Notes: generated from the sequence alone by a model not told the origin. Positions 52,351-61,849 are shown, numbered from the stretch's first letter. The stretch: 64,000 nucleotides of DNA from Nocardia nova SH22a (GCF_000523235.1 NZ_CP006850.1:7874001-7938000); one strand, 5' to 3'. Numbers and translations are program-made.

Positions 52351-54078
52351 ATGACTCAGGGGCAGGCGCTCGGCGTCACGGTCGGATCGACGCGCACGAT
52401 CGCCGCGATCGGCTCCGCGACCGCGAACGCCGATCCAGCGGACATCGCCGTCCACATTCGCCGCCAGCGCCTCGCGTCGATGCCGGAATTGTCGGAGAAT
52501 TTGCTTGCCCGCGTGGGCGACCCGGTCGATATTCTGCTGCCCGACGGTTCCGCGGTGGCCGCCGCGGATCTGGTCGCGGAAACGATCACCCAGGTCGTGA
52601 GCGATTTTTCCGCGGTGTCGACGGTGGCCACGGTCCCGGCGTGGTGGTCTGTCCACACCGTCGAGGCGCAGCGCCAGGCCCTGGCGCGGGCGGGGTCCGA
52701 GACCGTCGTACTGGTGCCCGAACCGCTCGCCGCGCTACGGCACCTCACGGCCGGAACGGCGGTGCCCGACGATAGCGCGGTGGTCGTCTACGACCTGGGC
52801 GCGACCGGAATCACAGTCTCGGTGGTGGGTTCGGGTGCGGGCTCGGGCCTGCTGGCCGGCTGCGTCCGCTCCACCGAGATCTCGGGTGCGGAATTCGACC
52901 TGTCGATCATGCGCTACGTCCTGGCAAATGCGATGGGAGAAAAGGATTTCGATCCCTTCGACCCGGTCGTGGAGCGGGAATTGTCGGCGCTGCGGCGTCG
53001 ATGCGCGCTCGCCAAACATCACCTTTCCCGTAATACCGCGACAACGATCGAGGTACGCCTCGCCGGTACGACCCGCGAGGTACGCCTGGTGCGTGACGAG
53101 GTGGAGGACCTGCTGCGCGCGCCCCTGACCGATTCGCTGCGCCTGGTGCACGAGGCGGTCCGGCGCGCGGGGATCGGCAGCGACGAGATCGGGCGGATCC
53201 TGCTGACCGGCGGCGGTGCGTCGACCGGACTGCTGACCGAACTGATCTCCGCGGAGTTCACCGCCCCGCTCACGCCGCTCGATGATCCGGGCTCGCTGAG
53301 CACCCGCGGTGCGGCCCTGCTCGCCGCGGATCTGTGGTCCGAATCCCGTTCCGCCGCTGCGCGAGCGGCGGCTCCGGTACCCATCGCTCGGGCCGCCCTC
53401 GCACCGGACGAGAGCGAGACATCCCGACTACCGGCACTCGGTGATCGCACCGTTGTCGAGCCGCCGCCCGCCGATACCGCCGCGCCCGTCCGCTCCGGAC
53501 GCCGTCGGCGAGTCGCCTTTTTCGCGGGCGCCGCGATCGCGGTCGGCGCACTGGCATCGGGCACCCTCGCCCTCGGCACCACAGGCACACCCGCCCCGAC
53601 ATCGGCGACCTCTCCCGCCGCCGCCACCTCGACGGCCGTTGCCGCCCCGGCGAATTCGGCGCACCCGGGCGTGATCGAGAACGCCACGGTGAACTCGACC
53701 GGCACAAATCGCGCGAACACTGCCGCGAATCCCGTGGCCGCGCCGGATGTCACCGCACCGGGCGCCCCGGCGTCGAATCCACCGGGGACCGGCGCCCCGG
53801 CCCCGGCCGCACCCGCCCCGGCGGCGGCACCAGCGCCGAATTCACCGGATACTCCGGCCCCGGGTACACCGGCCCCCGCGGCGAACTCCCCCACCCAACC
53901 TGCCCCTCCGGCTCAATCACCGCCGCCGGCGACACAACAACCCACGGCCCCCACACACTCCGGCACACCCGGCAGCCAACTCGGCAACACCTTGAACAAC
54001 AGCCTCGACCAGGTCGGTGACACCGTCGGCACGGTACTGCAGGTTCCCGGCAAAGTGCTCCCGCACCAAGACAAATGA
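52351..54078 (+). CDS. Membrane-anchored Hsp70-like protein without substrate-binding domain
   Basis: The 575-residue protein has an actin/Hsp70-type ATPase domain (residues 1 to about 345): LGVTVGSTRTIAAIGS (phosphate 1), VYDLGATGITVSVV (phosphate 2, altered from DLGGGT) and ILLTGGGASTGLLTEL (adenosine). Instead of a substrate-binding domain there is one membrane helix at about 388-412 (AFFAGAAIAVGALASGTLAL). A Pro/Ala/Thr-rich tail of about 160 residues, probably outside the membrane, follows. ATG 52351 has AGGGG seven bases upstream. It is divergent from iniB and followed closely by the iniR-like gene. I infer a role in signalling or scaffolding. Confidence 0.85.
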   Translation: MTQGQALGVTVGSTRTIAAIGSATANADPADIAVHIRRQRLASMPELSENLLARVGDPVDILLPDGSAVAAADLVAETITQVVSDFSAVSTVATVPAWWSVHTVEAQRQALARAGSETVVLVPEPLAALRHLTAGTAVPDDSAVVVYDLGATGITVSVVGSGAGSGLLAGCVRSTEISGAEFDLSIMRYVLANAMGEKDFDPFDPVVERELSALRRRCALAKHHLSRNTATTIEVRLAGTTREVRLVRDEVEDLLRAPLTDSLRLVHEAVRRAGIGSDEIGRILLTGGGASTGLLTELISAEFTAPLTPLDDPGSLSTRGAALLAADLWSESRSAAARAAAPVPIARAALAPDESETSRLPALGDRTVVEPPPADTAAPVRSGRRRRVAFFAGAAIAVGALASGTLALGTTGTPAPTSATSPAAATSTAVAAPANSAHPGVIENATVNSTGTNRANTAANPVAAPDVTAPGAPASNPPGTGAPAPAAPAPAAAPAPNSPDTPAPGTPAPAANSPTQPAPPAQSPPPATQQPTAPTHSGTPGSQLGNTLNNSLDQVGDTVGTVLQVPGKVLPHQDK

Positions 54079-54084
54079 GGATCG

Positions 54085-56577
54085 GTGACAGTGGTCGGCA
54101 ATGTCGCGTTCGCACTCGGCGCCCGGCCCGGCGCCCGGGAAATCCTGCGTGAGCTGGATTCCGACGGCCCGGATCCGCTCGTCTACCTGATCCGAGGCCG
54201 AGGCGGCACGGGAAAGTCGGCCCTGCTCACCGTGATTCGGCAACATCTACGCCGTCGCGGTATCGGATGCTGCGACGATACGAGCACGCCCGCCGCACCG
54301 GATGCCCGATCCGTGGTCGTCATCGACGATGCGCACACCCTGGACCAGCTGGAGCTGGAAAAGTTGTGTGGCGCGGTGGAATCCGATCCGCGCACGCTGG
54401 TGATCGCCACCCGTCCGCAACCGCACGATCCCGCGCTGCGCGCGCTGACCGAGGCGGTGTCGCGCCGCGGCCGGGTACTCGATCTGCGCCCACTGGGTCC
54501 GTCCGAGATCGACCCGTTCGCAAGGGAATTGGGAATGTCGGTGCCCCGTGCGGTCATCGACCACATCCATCTGCTCACGAGCGGGATACCCGCCGGGGTG
54601 GCGGCCGCCCTCACGGCGGCATGCGCCGCCAGGCTCGACGGCGGTATCGAAGCCGTCGACCGCGCGGTGGCCGAGTGGGCACGGCACCTGCTCGCCGATA
54701 CCGAACCGACACTGCTCGAGGTGCTGACCGTCGCCGCCACCGGCGCCGGACTCGATGCGAGCGAGGTGGCCGAGGTCCTGGGCATCGACGAGAACGCCGC
54801 GATCGGACTCGTGGACCGCGCCCGGGCGAGCGCCCTGGTCACCGATGCCGATCTACTGCCGACCCCGGCGGTCGAACCGCTGCGCACCCTGGTCGGCGAG
54901 CGGCGCTTCGTCTCGATCCAGCGGCGGCTGCTCACCGCCCGGCTCGAATCCGGTCTGTTGCGCGACCACACCGCCCTGGTACTCACCGACTCGGGCGTAC
55001 GCGACGAGCGGCTCGTCGAATTCCTCCTCGCCGCCGCCGGACGCGCGGGCGACGACGCTTTCCACTACTACACCGCGATGGTCACCGCCGGTGGTGATCC
55101 GCGGACGATCGCGATACCGCATGCCGAGGCGGCGGTCCGCGCGGGCGACGACACCGCCGCTCTGCGACTGGTCGAACCGGTCCTGTCCCGTCCCGACGTG
55201 AGCGGTGCGGAACTGGCCGCGGCCGTGCGGATCTGCGCGAACGTCCATGCGCGCCGCGGATTCGTCGATCGCGCCGCGCGGTTGTACTCCTGGCTCGGCC
55301 CGGCCCGCACCGGCGCGGACCGAGCGGCGGCCGCCGTCTACTACCTGCACGGCGATATCGAACGGGCGACCGCGATATCGGACGCGCCGGCGCCGCCGAC
55401 CGAGACCAACTCCCGCATCGAACGTTTCGCCACGGCGCTGGCGCAGACGATCGTCGGCGGATCCCGCGCCGCCGCGACCACCGCCGCCACCACCCTCATC
55501 CAGCTCACCCGTACCGGCCCGGCCGCGGATACCGGATTGCCTTGTGCGCCGGCGACGGTGTCGACGGTGCTGTGCCTGAGCATGGGCGAACCCCGGCGCG
55601 CTGCCGACGCGCTGCGGGAGACGAATCCGCGCGATCCGGCGATCCGGGTGCTCACGGCGTGGACGGCGATGCTCGGCGGCGACGAGCAGTTGGCCGCCGA
55701 AACCCTGTCCGGTCTCGCCGCCGACACTCTGACACCGCGGGATCGCTTTCTCGCACACGGCGTTTCGGTCGGCCTGGCCCGGCGCAGCGGCGACTCCGGT
55801 CTGCTCGCCCGGGCCTGGGAGGCGGCGCGCCCGGTACTCGACGAAGTCGAGGTCGACCTGCCCGCGTTACTGCCGATCGGCGAATTGCGCGCTGCCGCAA
55901 TTCGTCTCGGCGAGCCCGAGCGCGTCGCCCCATTGGTCGAGGCCGCGCGGGACCTGTTGCACCGCGCCGGAAATCCCCCCGCGTGGGCGAATATCTTCCA
56001 CTGGTACGAGTTGCAGGCCGCCATCGCGCACGAACGGCCGGACGAGTTGCTTCCACCGGCCGGTCGGCTGAAAGCCGCTGCGCAGGCCGGCGATCCGCAC
56101 GCGGCGATCCTCGCCGACGCGGGGCGGACCTGGGTGCTGGTGCTGCGCGGTGAGGCCGATGCCGAGCAGGTGACCGCGGCGGTGCGCCGCCTCGCCGCGG
56201 CCGGACTCGTGTGGGATGCCGCCCGGCTCGCCAGTGAGGCGGCGCTGGGTTGCGGGGATCCCGCCGCGGCGACCACCCTGTTGAAGCTCGCCCGCGCGAT
56301 CCGCGCCGAGGCCCGCCCGCCCGCGCCCTCCGATCGCCGGGTGACCGGCGGGATGAGCCCGGAACCGACGGCGTCGGTTCTCAGCGACCGCGAGCGCGAG
56401 GTGGCCGAATTGGTCCTGCTGGGCCTGACCTATCGCGAGATCGGCGCTCGGCTGTACATCTCGGCCAAGACGGTGGAGCATCATGTCGCGCGGATCCGGC
56501 GTCGCATCGGGGCCGGATCCCGATCGGAGTTATTGTCGATGCTTCGCGCAATGGGACACGGTTCGCCGGCCGGGTGA
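54085..56577 (+). CDS. iniR: IniR-like LuxR family regulator with ATPase domain, Rv0339c-like
   Basis: The 830-residue protein has an N-terminal ATPase domain with Walker A RGRGGTGKSALL (about residue 32) and Walker B SVVVIDDAHT. A long helical central region follows, then a C-terminal LuxR helix-turn-helix (about 765-825, LSDREREVAELVLLGLTYRE, SAKTVEHHVARI). Size and place beside iniB match Rv0339c (832 residues), called IniR in M. marinum, where it controls iniBAC. GTG 54085 lies six bases after the Hsp70-like stop with GAGG just upstream. It is on the opposite strand from iniBAC, as part of the Hsp70-like operon. Confidence 0.85.
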   Translation: MTVVGNVAFALGARPGAREILRELDSDGPDPLVYLIRGRGGTGKSALLTVIRQHLRRRGIGCCDDTSTPAAPDARSVVVIDDAHTLDQLELEKLCGAVESDPRTLVIATRPQPHDPALRALTEAVSRRGRVLDLRPLGPSEIDPFARELGMSVPRAVIDHIHLLTSGIPAGVAAALTAACAARLDGGIEAVDRAVAEWARHLLADTEPTLLEVLTVAATGAGLDASEVAEVLGIDENAAIGLVDRARASALVTDADLLPTPAVEPLRTLVGERRFVSIQRRLLTARLESGLLRDHTALVLTDSGVRDERLVEFLLAAAGRAGDDAFHYYTAMVTAGGDPRTIAIPHAEAAVRAGDDTAALRLVEPVLSRPDVSGAELAAAVRICANVHARRGFVDRAARLYSWLGPARTGADRAAAAVYYLHGDIERATAISDAPAPPTETNSRIERFATALAQTIVGGSRAAATTAATTLIQLTRTGPAADTGLPCAPATVSTVLCLSMGEPRRAADALRETNPRDPAIRVLTAWTAMLGGDEQLAAETLSGLAADTLTPRDRFLAHGVSVGLARRSGDSGLLARAWEAARPVLDEVEVDLPALLPIGELRAAAIRLGEPERVAPLVEAARDLLHRAGNPPAWANIFHWYELQAAIAHERPDELLPPAGRLKAAAQAGDPHAAILADAGRTWVLVLRGEADAEQVTAAVRRLAAAGLVWDAARLASEAALGCGDPAAATTLLKLARAIRAEARPPAPSDRRVTGGMSPEPTASVLSDREREVAELVLLGLTYREIGARLYISAKTVEHHVARIRRRIGAGSRSELLSMLRAMGHGSPAG

Positions 56578-56611
56578 CCCGCGCACGAGACACCGAAGCG
56601 AGGTAGTGACG

Positions 56612-57793
56612 ATGGCCACTGGGGTGGGCCTGCGGATCGCCGAGGACGAATGTATCGCGGCGATCGTCGCCGGCGGTGGCGATTCCGAGGACTCGGCCGA
56701 GCCCTTCTACATCACTCGCGAATCGGTCCTGCACATGTCCGATGACGGCGATACCGCGCTCGGCGGCGCCGCGCCGCCCGGACACAGCCATTCGATCCGT
56801 GGATTCGTCTCCGCCATCGGCGATCCGGCCGGGATCACGGTCGACGACGGTGAGGCCTACCGCGCCGAGGATCTGGTGGCGACCGCGGTCTTCTGCCTGA
56901 TCAACCTGGCCGCCGACCATCTGAACGGCCCGTCCGAGTTCTATGCCACCCATCCCGCGGACTGGCCGGCGCAATATGTCCGCGGGCTGCGCGAGGCACT
57001 GAACTATCTGGGCCTGCGTTCGGTGGTTCTGGTGAGCGAGGGCAATCTGCCCGCCGCCGAGGACGGTCGCGGGCACGCGCGCAATGCCGCGCGCGCCGCC
57101 CTGGCCGCGGTGCTGTCGACGCCCGCGGGCGCCACTCCGCCCGATCCGGCGGGCGCCGAGAACGCCTTGGTGGTCACCGATGTGCTGCCCGCGGTGCCGG
57201 CCTCCGCCGCGACCATGCAGGCCTACTCGGCGGCGATGCCCGTACCGGCCGCGGTACCCGAGCCGGAGGCGATGACCGTCGCGGCCACGGCGGCGGCACC
57301 GATCGAACCGGTTCCCCCGGAACCTCGGCGCGGTCACCGCACCCCGTTGCTGATCGCCGCCGTCGCAGTCCTCGTGGGACTGATTCTCGGCGGTGTCGCG
57401 GCGGCGATGGTGCTGCGCGACGACGGCAGCACCACCCGGGTACCGCCGACGAGCGGGGCGGCCGAGGCGAACACGCTGCCGCCGACCACCGCCGTGCCGC
57501 CCCCGACGCCGGAGCCGGTGACGGTCGCGCCGCAGCCTCCGCAGGAGGAGTACACCGAGGCGCCGACCACGACCACCGTGCCGAGTCCCACTCCGAGCCC
57601 CACCCCGGCGACCACCACTCCGGCGCCCTCGTCGTCGGAGTCCACATCACCCACGACGACGGCGCCGTCGACCACCAGGCACCGGCCGCGTCCCGGAACG
57701 GGCAGTTCGTCCACGACCCCCGACCCGTACTCCGACGTACCCGGTTTCTCGTGGCCTTCCGGTGTTCCGTACCCGTGGGAATCAACTCCGTGA
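56612..57793 (+). CDS. Membrane protein with Hsp70 lobe-I-like domain
   Basis: The 393-residue protein has an N-terminal region (about residues 1-170) whose order of elements, DGEAYRAEDLVATAVFCLIN, then DWPAQYVRGLREALNYLGLR and SVVLVSEG, parallels part of the ATPase domain of the Hsp70-like protein at 52351. The second phosphate and adenosine motifs are missing, so ATP hydrolysis is unlikely. One membrane helix (about 246-270, LLIAAVAVLVGLILGGVAAA) is followed by a Thr/Pro/Ser-rich outer tail. ATG 56612 follows the iniR-like gene by 34 bases. Probable partner of the other two gene products. Confidence 0.78.
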   Translation: MATGVGLRIAEDECIAAIVAGGGDSEDSAEPFYITRESVLHMSDDGDTALGGAAPPGHSHSIRGFVSAIGDPAGITVDDGEAYRAEDLVATAVFCLINLAADHLNGPSEFYATHPADWPAQYVRGLREALNYLGLRSVVLVSEGNLPAAEDGRGHARNAARAALAAVLSTPAGATPPDPAGAENALVVTDVLPAVPASAATMQAYSAAMPVPAAVPEPEAMTVAATAAAPIEPVPPEPRRGHRTPLLIAAVAVLVGLILGGVAAAMVLRDDGSTTRVPPTSGAAEANTLPPTTAVPPPTPEPVTVAPQPPQEEYTEAPTTTTVPSPTPSPTPATTTPAPSSSESTSPTTTAPSTTRHRPRPGTGSSSTTPDPYSDVPGFSWPSGVPYPWESTP

Positions 57794-57961
57794 TTGTTTC
57801 GTAGCGAAACTCACGCCGTTGTGCCCTAAAGTGGTGCGCTGACCGGGTCGACAGGCGTGACCCTCGCCGGAGACCGGTCGGCTCGAGCATCGAGGGCTGT
57901 TGCCACCCAATGGTTTACCGCCCCGGGTGACCGGCACACGTGTGCCTGACGAAGGGACTCC

Positions 57962-59353
57962 ATGCGCAAGTTGGCGGCGCGTCGCGCCAAGGTCGGACGC
58001 GCCTCGGTGGCGCGCGCGTCGGCGAAAGCAGCGGCTGCCGCCGTCGCTTCGGCCCTTCTTCTCGGTCCCTGGATCGCGACCGCACCGGCCCTGGCCGACC
58101 CGGTCGTCGCGCAGTTGCCGGCCGATCAGCTGCCGCCGGAACTGGTGCAGGCCATCGGCCGCGACCTGAAGATGTCGCCCGCGGAGTATCTGGACCGCGC
58201 CGTCAAGGCCCAGCAATTGCGTGACTACGCCCGCGAATTCCGCTCCGAACATCCCGAGGCGTTCGCCGGTGCGTGGATGGGCGTCGACGGTAAGCCGATC
58301 GTGGCGGTCACCTCGCTCGATGCCGCGCGGATCGCCAACTCCGCCGGATATCAGACCCGCCTGGCCCCGATCTCGGCCGACAATCTGGAGGGTTCGCTCG
58401 ATCAGCTGGTCAAGTGGATCGGCGGACTGCCGCGCGAGCTGTCGGCCGGAATCAACTCGGTGGCCATCGATTTCCTGAACAGCCAGCTCGTACTGAGTGT
58501 GGCCAACACACCGGCCGGACATCTGCTGAATCTGCCGACCCTGATCGCCAACATCAAGGTCGTCCTGTCCCCCGACGGCGGCGGTCCGATCGAACACCGC
58601 CCGATGGCGGGTGACACCTACATCAGCGCTCCCACCTCGCTCGACGACTCCGCGCTGAAGAGCGTCGATGTGTGCTCGTTCGGTTTCAACAGCGTCGACG
58701 CCGCCGGTAACGCGCTGAACATCAGTGCCGGACACTGCGATCCGAATCTCGGCAAGGGCGACGGCAGCGCCGGGGTCTACCTGCCGAACATCCGGAACCT
58801 CAAGGCCAGCCAGCAGTTCGGCACCTTCGTGAAGGCGCAGCTGGGCGGCGCCACCGGACTGGACTATTCGGTGATCAAGCTCAACGACAAGGCCGTCGGC
58901 GCGGGCATGGACCAGCCGTCGGTCCGCGGCGCCAACGGAACCACGCTGACGCTGACCGGTACCGCCGAGCCGATCACCGGTGCGCCGGTGTGCAAATCGG
59001 GACAGTCCTCCACGTTCACCTGTGGCTTCGTGGTGGCCGATCGGGTCGAGACCCAGTTGTTCACCACGGAGGGCGTGTCCAAGACCGTCCGTGGTTTCGC
59101 CAGCACGGCCTGCACCCTCGGCGGTGACAGCGGTGGCGCCATCGTCTCGGGCACGCTCGCGCTCGGTATCACCAGCGGTTCCAACGCCGCCGACGCACCG
59201 GATTGCAAGGCCGCGAACATGGATCTGGCGGCCTACGGCGGGACGGCCTCACTGGGTATCCCGATCCGGCAGATCCTCAGTGATATCGATGCCGGTTCCG
59301 ACGGCGGACTGGGCGCGGGGATCACCGTCCGCACCCGCCCCAACCTGGGCTGA
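57962..59353 (+). CDS. Secreted S1 family serine protease, first of tandem pair
   Basis: The 463-residue precursor has a signal peptide (cleavage near PALADP, residue 45), a propeptide of the alpha-lytic type to about residue 215, and a chymotrypsin-fold catalytic domain. The triad is His in ISAGHCD, Asp in GLDYSVIKL and Ser in LGGDSGGA. Cys pairs flank the His and Ser sites. Expected to be secreted and self-processed. The basic N-terminus before the hydrophobic core is long. ATG 57962 is used. A paralog follows at 59489. Confidence 0.9.
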   Translation: MRKLAARRAKVGRASVARASAKAAAAAVASALLLGPWIATAPALADPVVAQLPADQLPPELVQAIGRDLKMSPAEYLDRAVKAQQLRDYAREFRSEHPEAFAGAWMGVDGKPIVAVTSLDAARIANSAGYQTRLAPISADNLEGSLDQLVKWIGGLPRELSAGINSVAIDFLNSQLVLSVANTPAGHLLNLPTLIANIKVVLSPDGGGPIEHRPMAGDTYISAPTSLDDSALKSVDVCSFGFNSVDAAGNALNISAGHCDPNLGKGDGSAGVYLPNIRNLKASQQFGTFVKAQLGGATGLDYSVIKLNDKAVGAGMDQPSVRGANGTTLTLTGTAEPITGAPVCKSGQSSTFTCGFVVADRVETQLFTTEGVSKTVRGFASTACTLGGDSGGAIVSGTLALGITSGSNAADAPDCKAANMDLAAYGGTASLGIPIRQILSDIDAGSDGGLGAGITVRTRPNLG

Positions 59354-59488
59354 TACGAACCGTTACAAGCGCCTGGATGAACTCCGGGTGACGTCTGCGG
59401 AGCGGCTCGCATCCGGTATGCCGGATGTGAGCTCGGCCAAACTCCGCGACAAGTAGGCATAGCCGCTCAAACCCCATATAGTCGCCTC

Positions 59489-60835
59489 ATGCTCCTGCCA
59501 CGCATCCGACTTTCGTCCGCCGCGGGACGTGCCCCGCGCACCCGTCTCCGCAGCGCGGCCGTCGCCGCCTCGGCGGCGGTTCTGGTACTCGGTCCGCTCA
59601 CGGCTACGTCGACCGCCGACCCGGCGCCCGCCCCGGCGCCGAACCTGCCCACCGAGCTGATCTCGGCCGTCCAGCGCGATCTGAAGATCTCGCCGGAGGA
59701 GTACCTGCACCGCGCGGATGTCGCTCAGCAGCTGGGAGCCTTCGCCACGACCGCACAGCGGCAGTTCCCCCAGGTGTTCGCGGGCGCGTGGCTCGACGAC
59801 GCCGGGAAGCCCGTGGTCGCGCTGGCTCCGGGCCAGGGACTGGACGCGGCGAAGAAGTCCGTCACCGACGCCGGATTCGGCGTGAAGGATGTCGCCAAGA
59901 GCCAGACCGTGCTGCGCAGCGAGAAGAACGCCTTCCAGCAGTGGCTGTCCGGGCAACCGGCGGCGGTTTCGCAGGCGGTGCGCGGCGTGGTGGTCGACAC
60001 CGTCAACAACAGCATCGCCGTGCGCGTCGACAAGGCCGGTGTGCCGATGCCGGGTTTCGTCGACCCCGCGCACGTGATCGTGATGCCCGCGGCGCCGGTG
60101 GGCCCGCCGGAATCGGATCCGCAGGCGCAGGTCATCGCCGGTGAGCAGCCCAACGCCCCGCGCGCGGGCGGCGACGCCTACACCTCGGTGGCGGGCAAGA
60201 TGCAGCTGGTCTGCTCGAGTGGTTTCAACGGCCTGGACCGCAACGACAATCCGGTGAACATCACCGCCGGGCACTGCAATCCGAACATCCCGGCCGCGGG
60301 CACGGCCAACGCCCCCGGCATGTTCGAACTGCTGCCGGGCAATCACGTCGGCGCCCAGCTGGGCACCTTCCAGAAGTCGGTGTTGGGCAACCAGGACTAC
60401 TCGATCGTCTCGATCGATCCGGGTGCTCGGGACCGGTTCGCCAACAACCTGGTCCGGGTGCCGGGTGCGGCGCCGGTCGCCATCACCGGCGTGGCCGATC
60501 CGGTGGTCGGCGCCCCGGTCTGCAAATCGGGTGAGCGCACCGGATTCAGCTGTGGCGTGGTGAACGCGGTGGATCAGACCGTGCAGGTCGGCGACCGGGA
60601 GCTGACCCAGTCGTTCTCCGCGAACATCTGTGCGCTGCCGGGTGATTCGGGTGGCGCGATGGTCACCGGCACCATGGCGCTGGGCATCTCCAGCGCCTCC
60701 TCGGTGGCCGACTACCCGGTCTGCATCATTCCGGACCTGATCGGCGCGCTCACCGGCGACGCACCCCAGCTGTTCGCCCAGCCGGTGAACCAGGTGCTCT
60801 CCGACAACCCCGGTCTGCGGGTGCGCACCAACTGA
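59489..60835 (+). CDS. Secreted S1 family serine protease, second of tandem pair
   Basis: The 448-residue precursor resembles the preceding one: signal peptide ending near TSTADP, a pro region (KISPEEYLHRADVAQQLGAF mirrors KMSPAEYLDRAVKAQQL of the first protease), and a catalytic domain. The triad is His in ITAGHCN, Asp in NQDYSIV and Ser in LPGDSGGA. The pair arose by tandem duplication. ATG 59489 is used. A strong hairpin follows at 60864-60898, so transcription of the pair probably ends there. Confidence 0.9.
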   Translation: MLLPRIRLSSAAGRAPRTRLRSAAVAASAAVLVLGPLTATSTADPAPAPAPNLPTELISAVQRDLKISPEEYLHRADVAQQLGAFATTAQRQFPQVFAGAWLDDAGKPVVALAPGQGLDAAKKSVTDAGFGVKDVAKSQTVLRSEKNAFQQWLSGQPAAVSQAVRGVVVDTVNNSIAVRVDKAGVPMPGFVDPAHVIVMPAAPVGPPESDPQAQVIAGEQPNAPRAGGDAYTSVAGKMQLVCSSGFNGLDRNDNPVNITAGHCNPNIPAAGTANAPGMFELLPGNHVGAQLGTFQKSVLGNQDYSIVSIDPGARDRFANNLVRVPGAAPVAITGVADPVVGAPVCKSGERTGFSCGVVNAVDQTVQVGDRELTQSFSANICALPGDSGGAMVTGTMALGISSASSVADYPVCIIPDLIGALTGDAPQLFAQPVNQVLSDNPGLRVRTN

Positions 60836-60863
60836 GTCTCGCCGGAACTCCGGCAACGAGCAG

Positions 60864-60898
60864 GACGAAGGGCCCGGCGATATGCCGGGCCCTTCGTC
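60864..60898 (+). terminator. Terminator hairpin after the protease pair
   Basis: A perfect 15-bp stem (60864-60878 with 60884-60898) encloses a five-base GATAT loop, 29 bases after the second protease stop codon. It precedes the NRDE gene on the same strand. Confidence 0.85.
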
Positions 60899-60972
60899 GT
60901 TCGTCCACGAGGCAGTTCAGCGGCAGTGTGCGGGGAGTATTGCGTCCGCACCGGCTGGTGCATGCTGGAGAT

Positions 60973-61809
60973 ATGTGTCTGGTTCTGCTCGGGTGGCGCG
61001 CGCATCCGGATTATCGGCTGATCGTCGCTGCCAACCGGGACGAGTTCTATACCCGCCCAACCGAATCGATGCGGTGGTGGGACGAACGGCCCGGTCTGCT
61101 CGCGGGACGTGATGTCGGGGCGCCCAGCGGAATCCCCGGCACCTGGCTGGGCCTGGTTCCGGAGGCGGGCCGGTTCGCCACCGTCACCAATGTGCGCGGC
61201 CCGGCGGAGGGCCGCACCGACGCGCGCTCCCGCGGCGCCCTGCTGATGGATTTCCTGACCGGCTCCCCGGCGCCGGAGAAGTTCGTCCGTGCCGTCGCGG
61301 CCGACACCGACGACTACAACGGTTACAACCTGCTCGTCTCGGACCTGGAGACGCTGTGGTGGCAGAGCAATCGCAGCGCCACCACCCCGCTGGAGCTGCG
61401 CCCGGGCCTGCACGGCCTGTCCAATGCCGCCCTGCTCGGTTCGGCGGACCCCGATCGGCCCGGCGTCCGCACCGACACCGGTGCGCGCGCCTGGCCGAAG
61501 ATCCGCGACGGCCTGCGAGATCTGAGCGCGGTGCTCGGTTCCGCGGAACCGGAGGACTACTTCGCAGTCCTCGCCGATCCGACCATCGCCCCCGACGCCG
61601 AACTACCGAGCACCGGCCTGCCACTGGATCGCGAACGCTCGGTGTCGGCACGATTCGTCGCCAACACCTGGCACGGAACCCGGTGCAGCACAGTACTTCT
61701 GATCCGCGAGGACGGCGGGTTCACCTGCGCCGAGCGTTCCTTCGCCGAACTGGGCGAGCCGATCGGCGAGGTGCGGTTCACGGGACAGCTCACCATGAAC
61801 CGGTCGTGA
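60973..61809 (+). CDS. NRDE family protein (TANGO2-like)
   Basis: The 278-residue protein opens with MCLVLLGWRAHPDYRLIVAA, then the name-giving NRDEFYTRPT, the conserved start of NRDE/TANGO2 proteins, which keep Cys2. AGRDVGAPSGIPGTWLGL and NVRGP are also conserved. Eukaryotic TANGO2 is linked to heme and lipid homeostasis; bacterial roles are poorly known to me. ATG 60973 is used. It lies between two strong hairpins and is probably transcribed alone. Confidence 0.88.
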   Translation: MCLVLLGWRAHPDYRLIVAANRDEFYTRPTESMRWWDERPGLLAGRDVGAPSGIPGTWLGLVPEAGRFATVTNVRGPAEGRTDARSRGALLMDFLTGSPAPEKFVRAVAADTDDYNGYNLLVSDLETLWWQSNRSATTPLELRPGLHGLSNAALLGSADPDRPGVRTDTGARAWPKIRDGLRDLSAVLGSAEPEDYFAVLADPTIAPDAELPSTGLPLDRERSVSARFVANTWHGTRCSTVLLIREDGGFTCAERSFAELGEPIGEVRFTGQLTMNRS

Positions 61810-61815
61810 ACGAGG

Positions 61816-61849
61816 ACGGCCCGCCTTCCGATTTCGGAAGGCGGGCCGT
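61816..61849. terminator. Bidirectional terminator hairpin
   Basis: A perfect 16-bp stem (61816-61831 with 61834-61849) sits between the convergent NRDE gene (end 61809) and the secreted protein gene (end 61878). The position fits termination for both. Confidence 0.85.
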
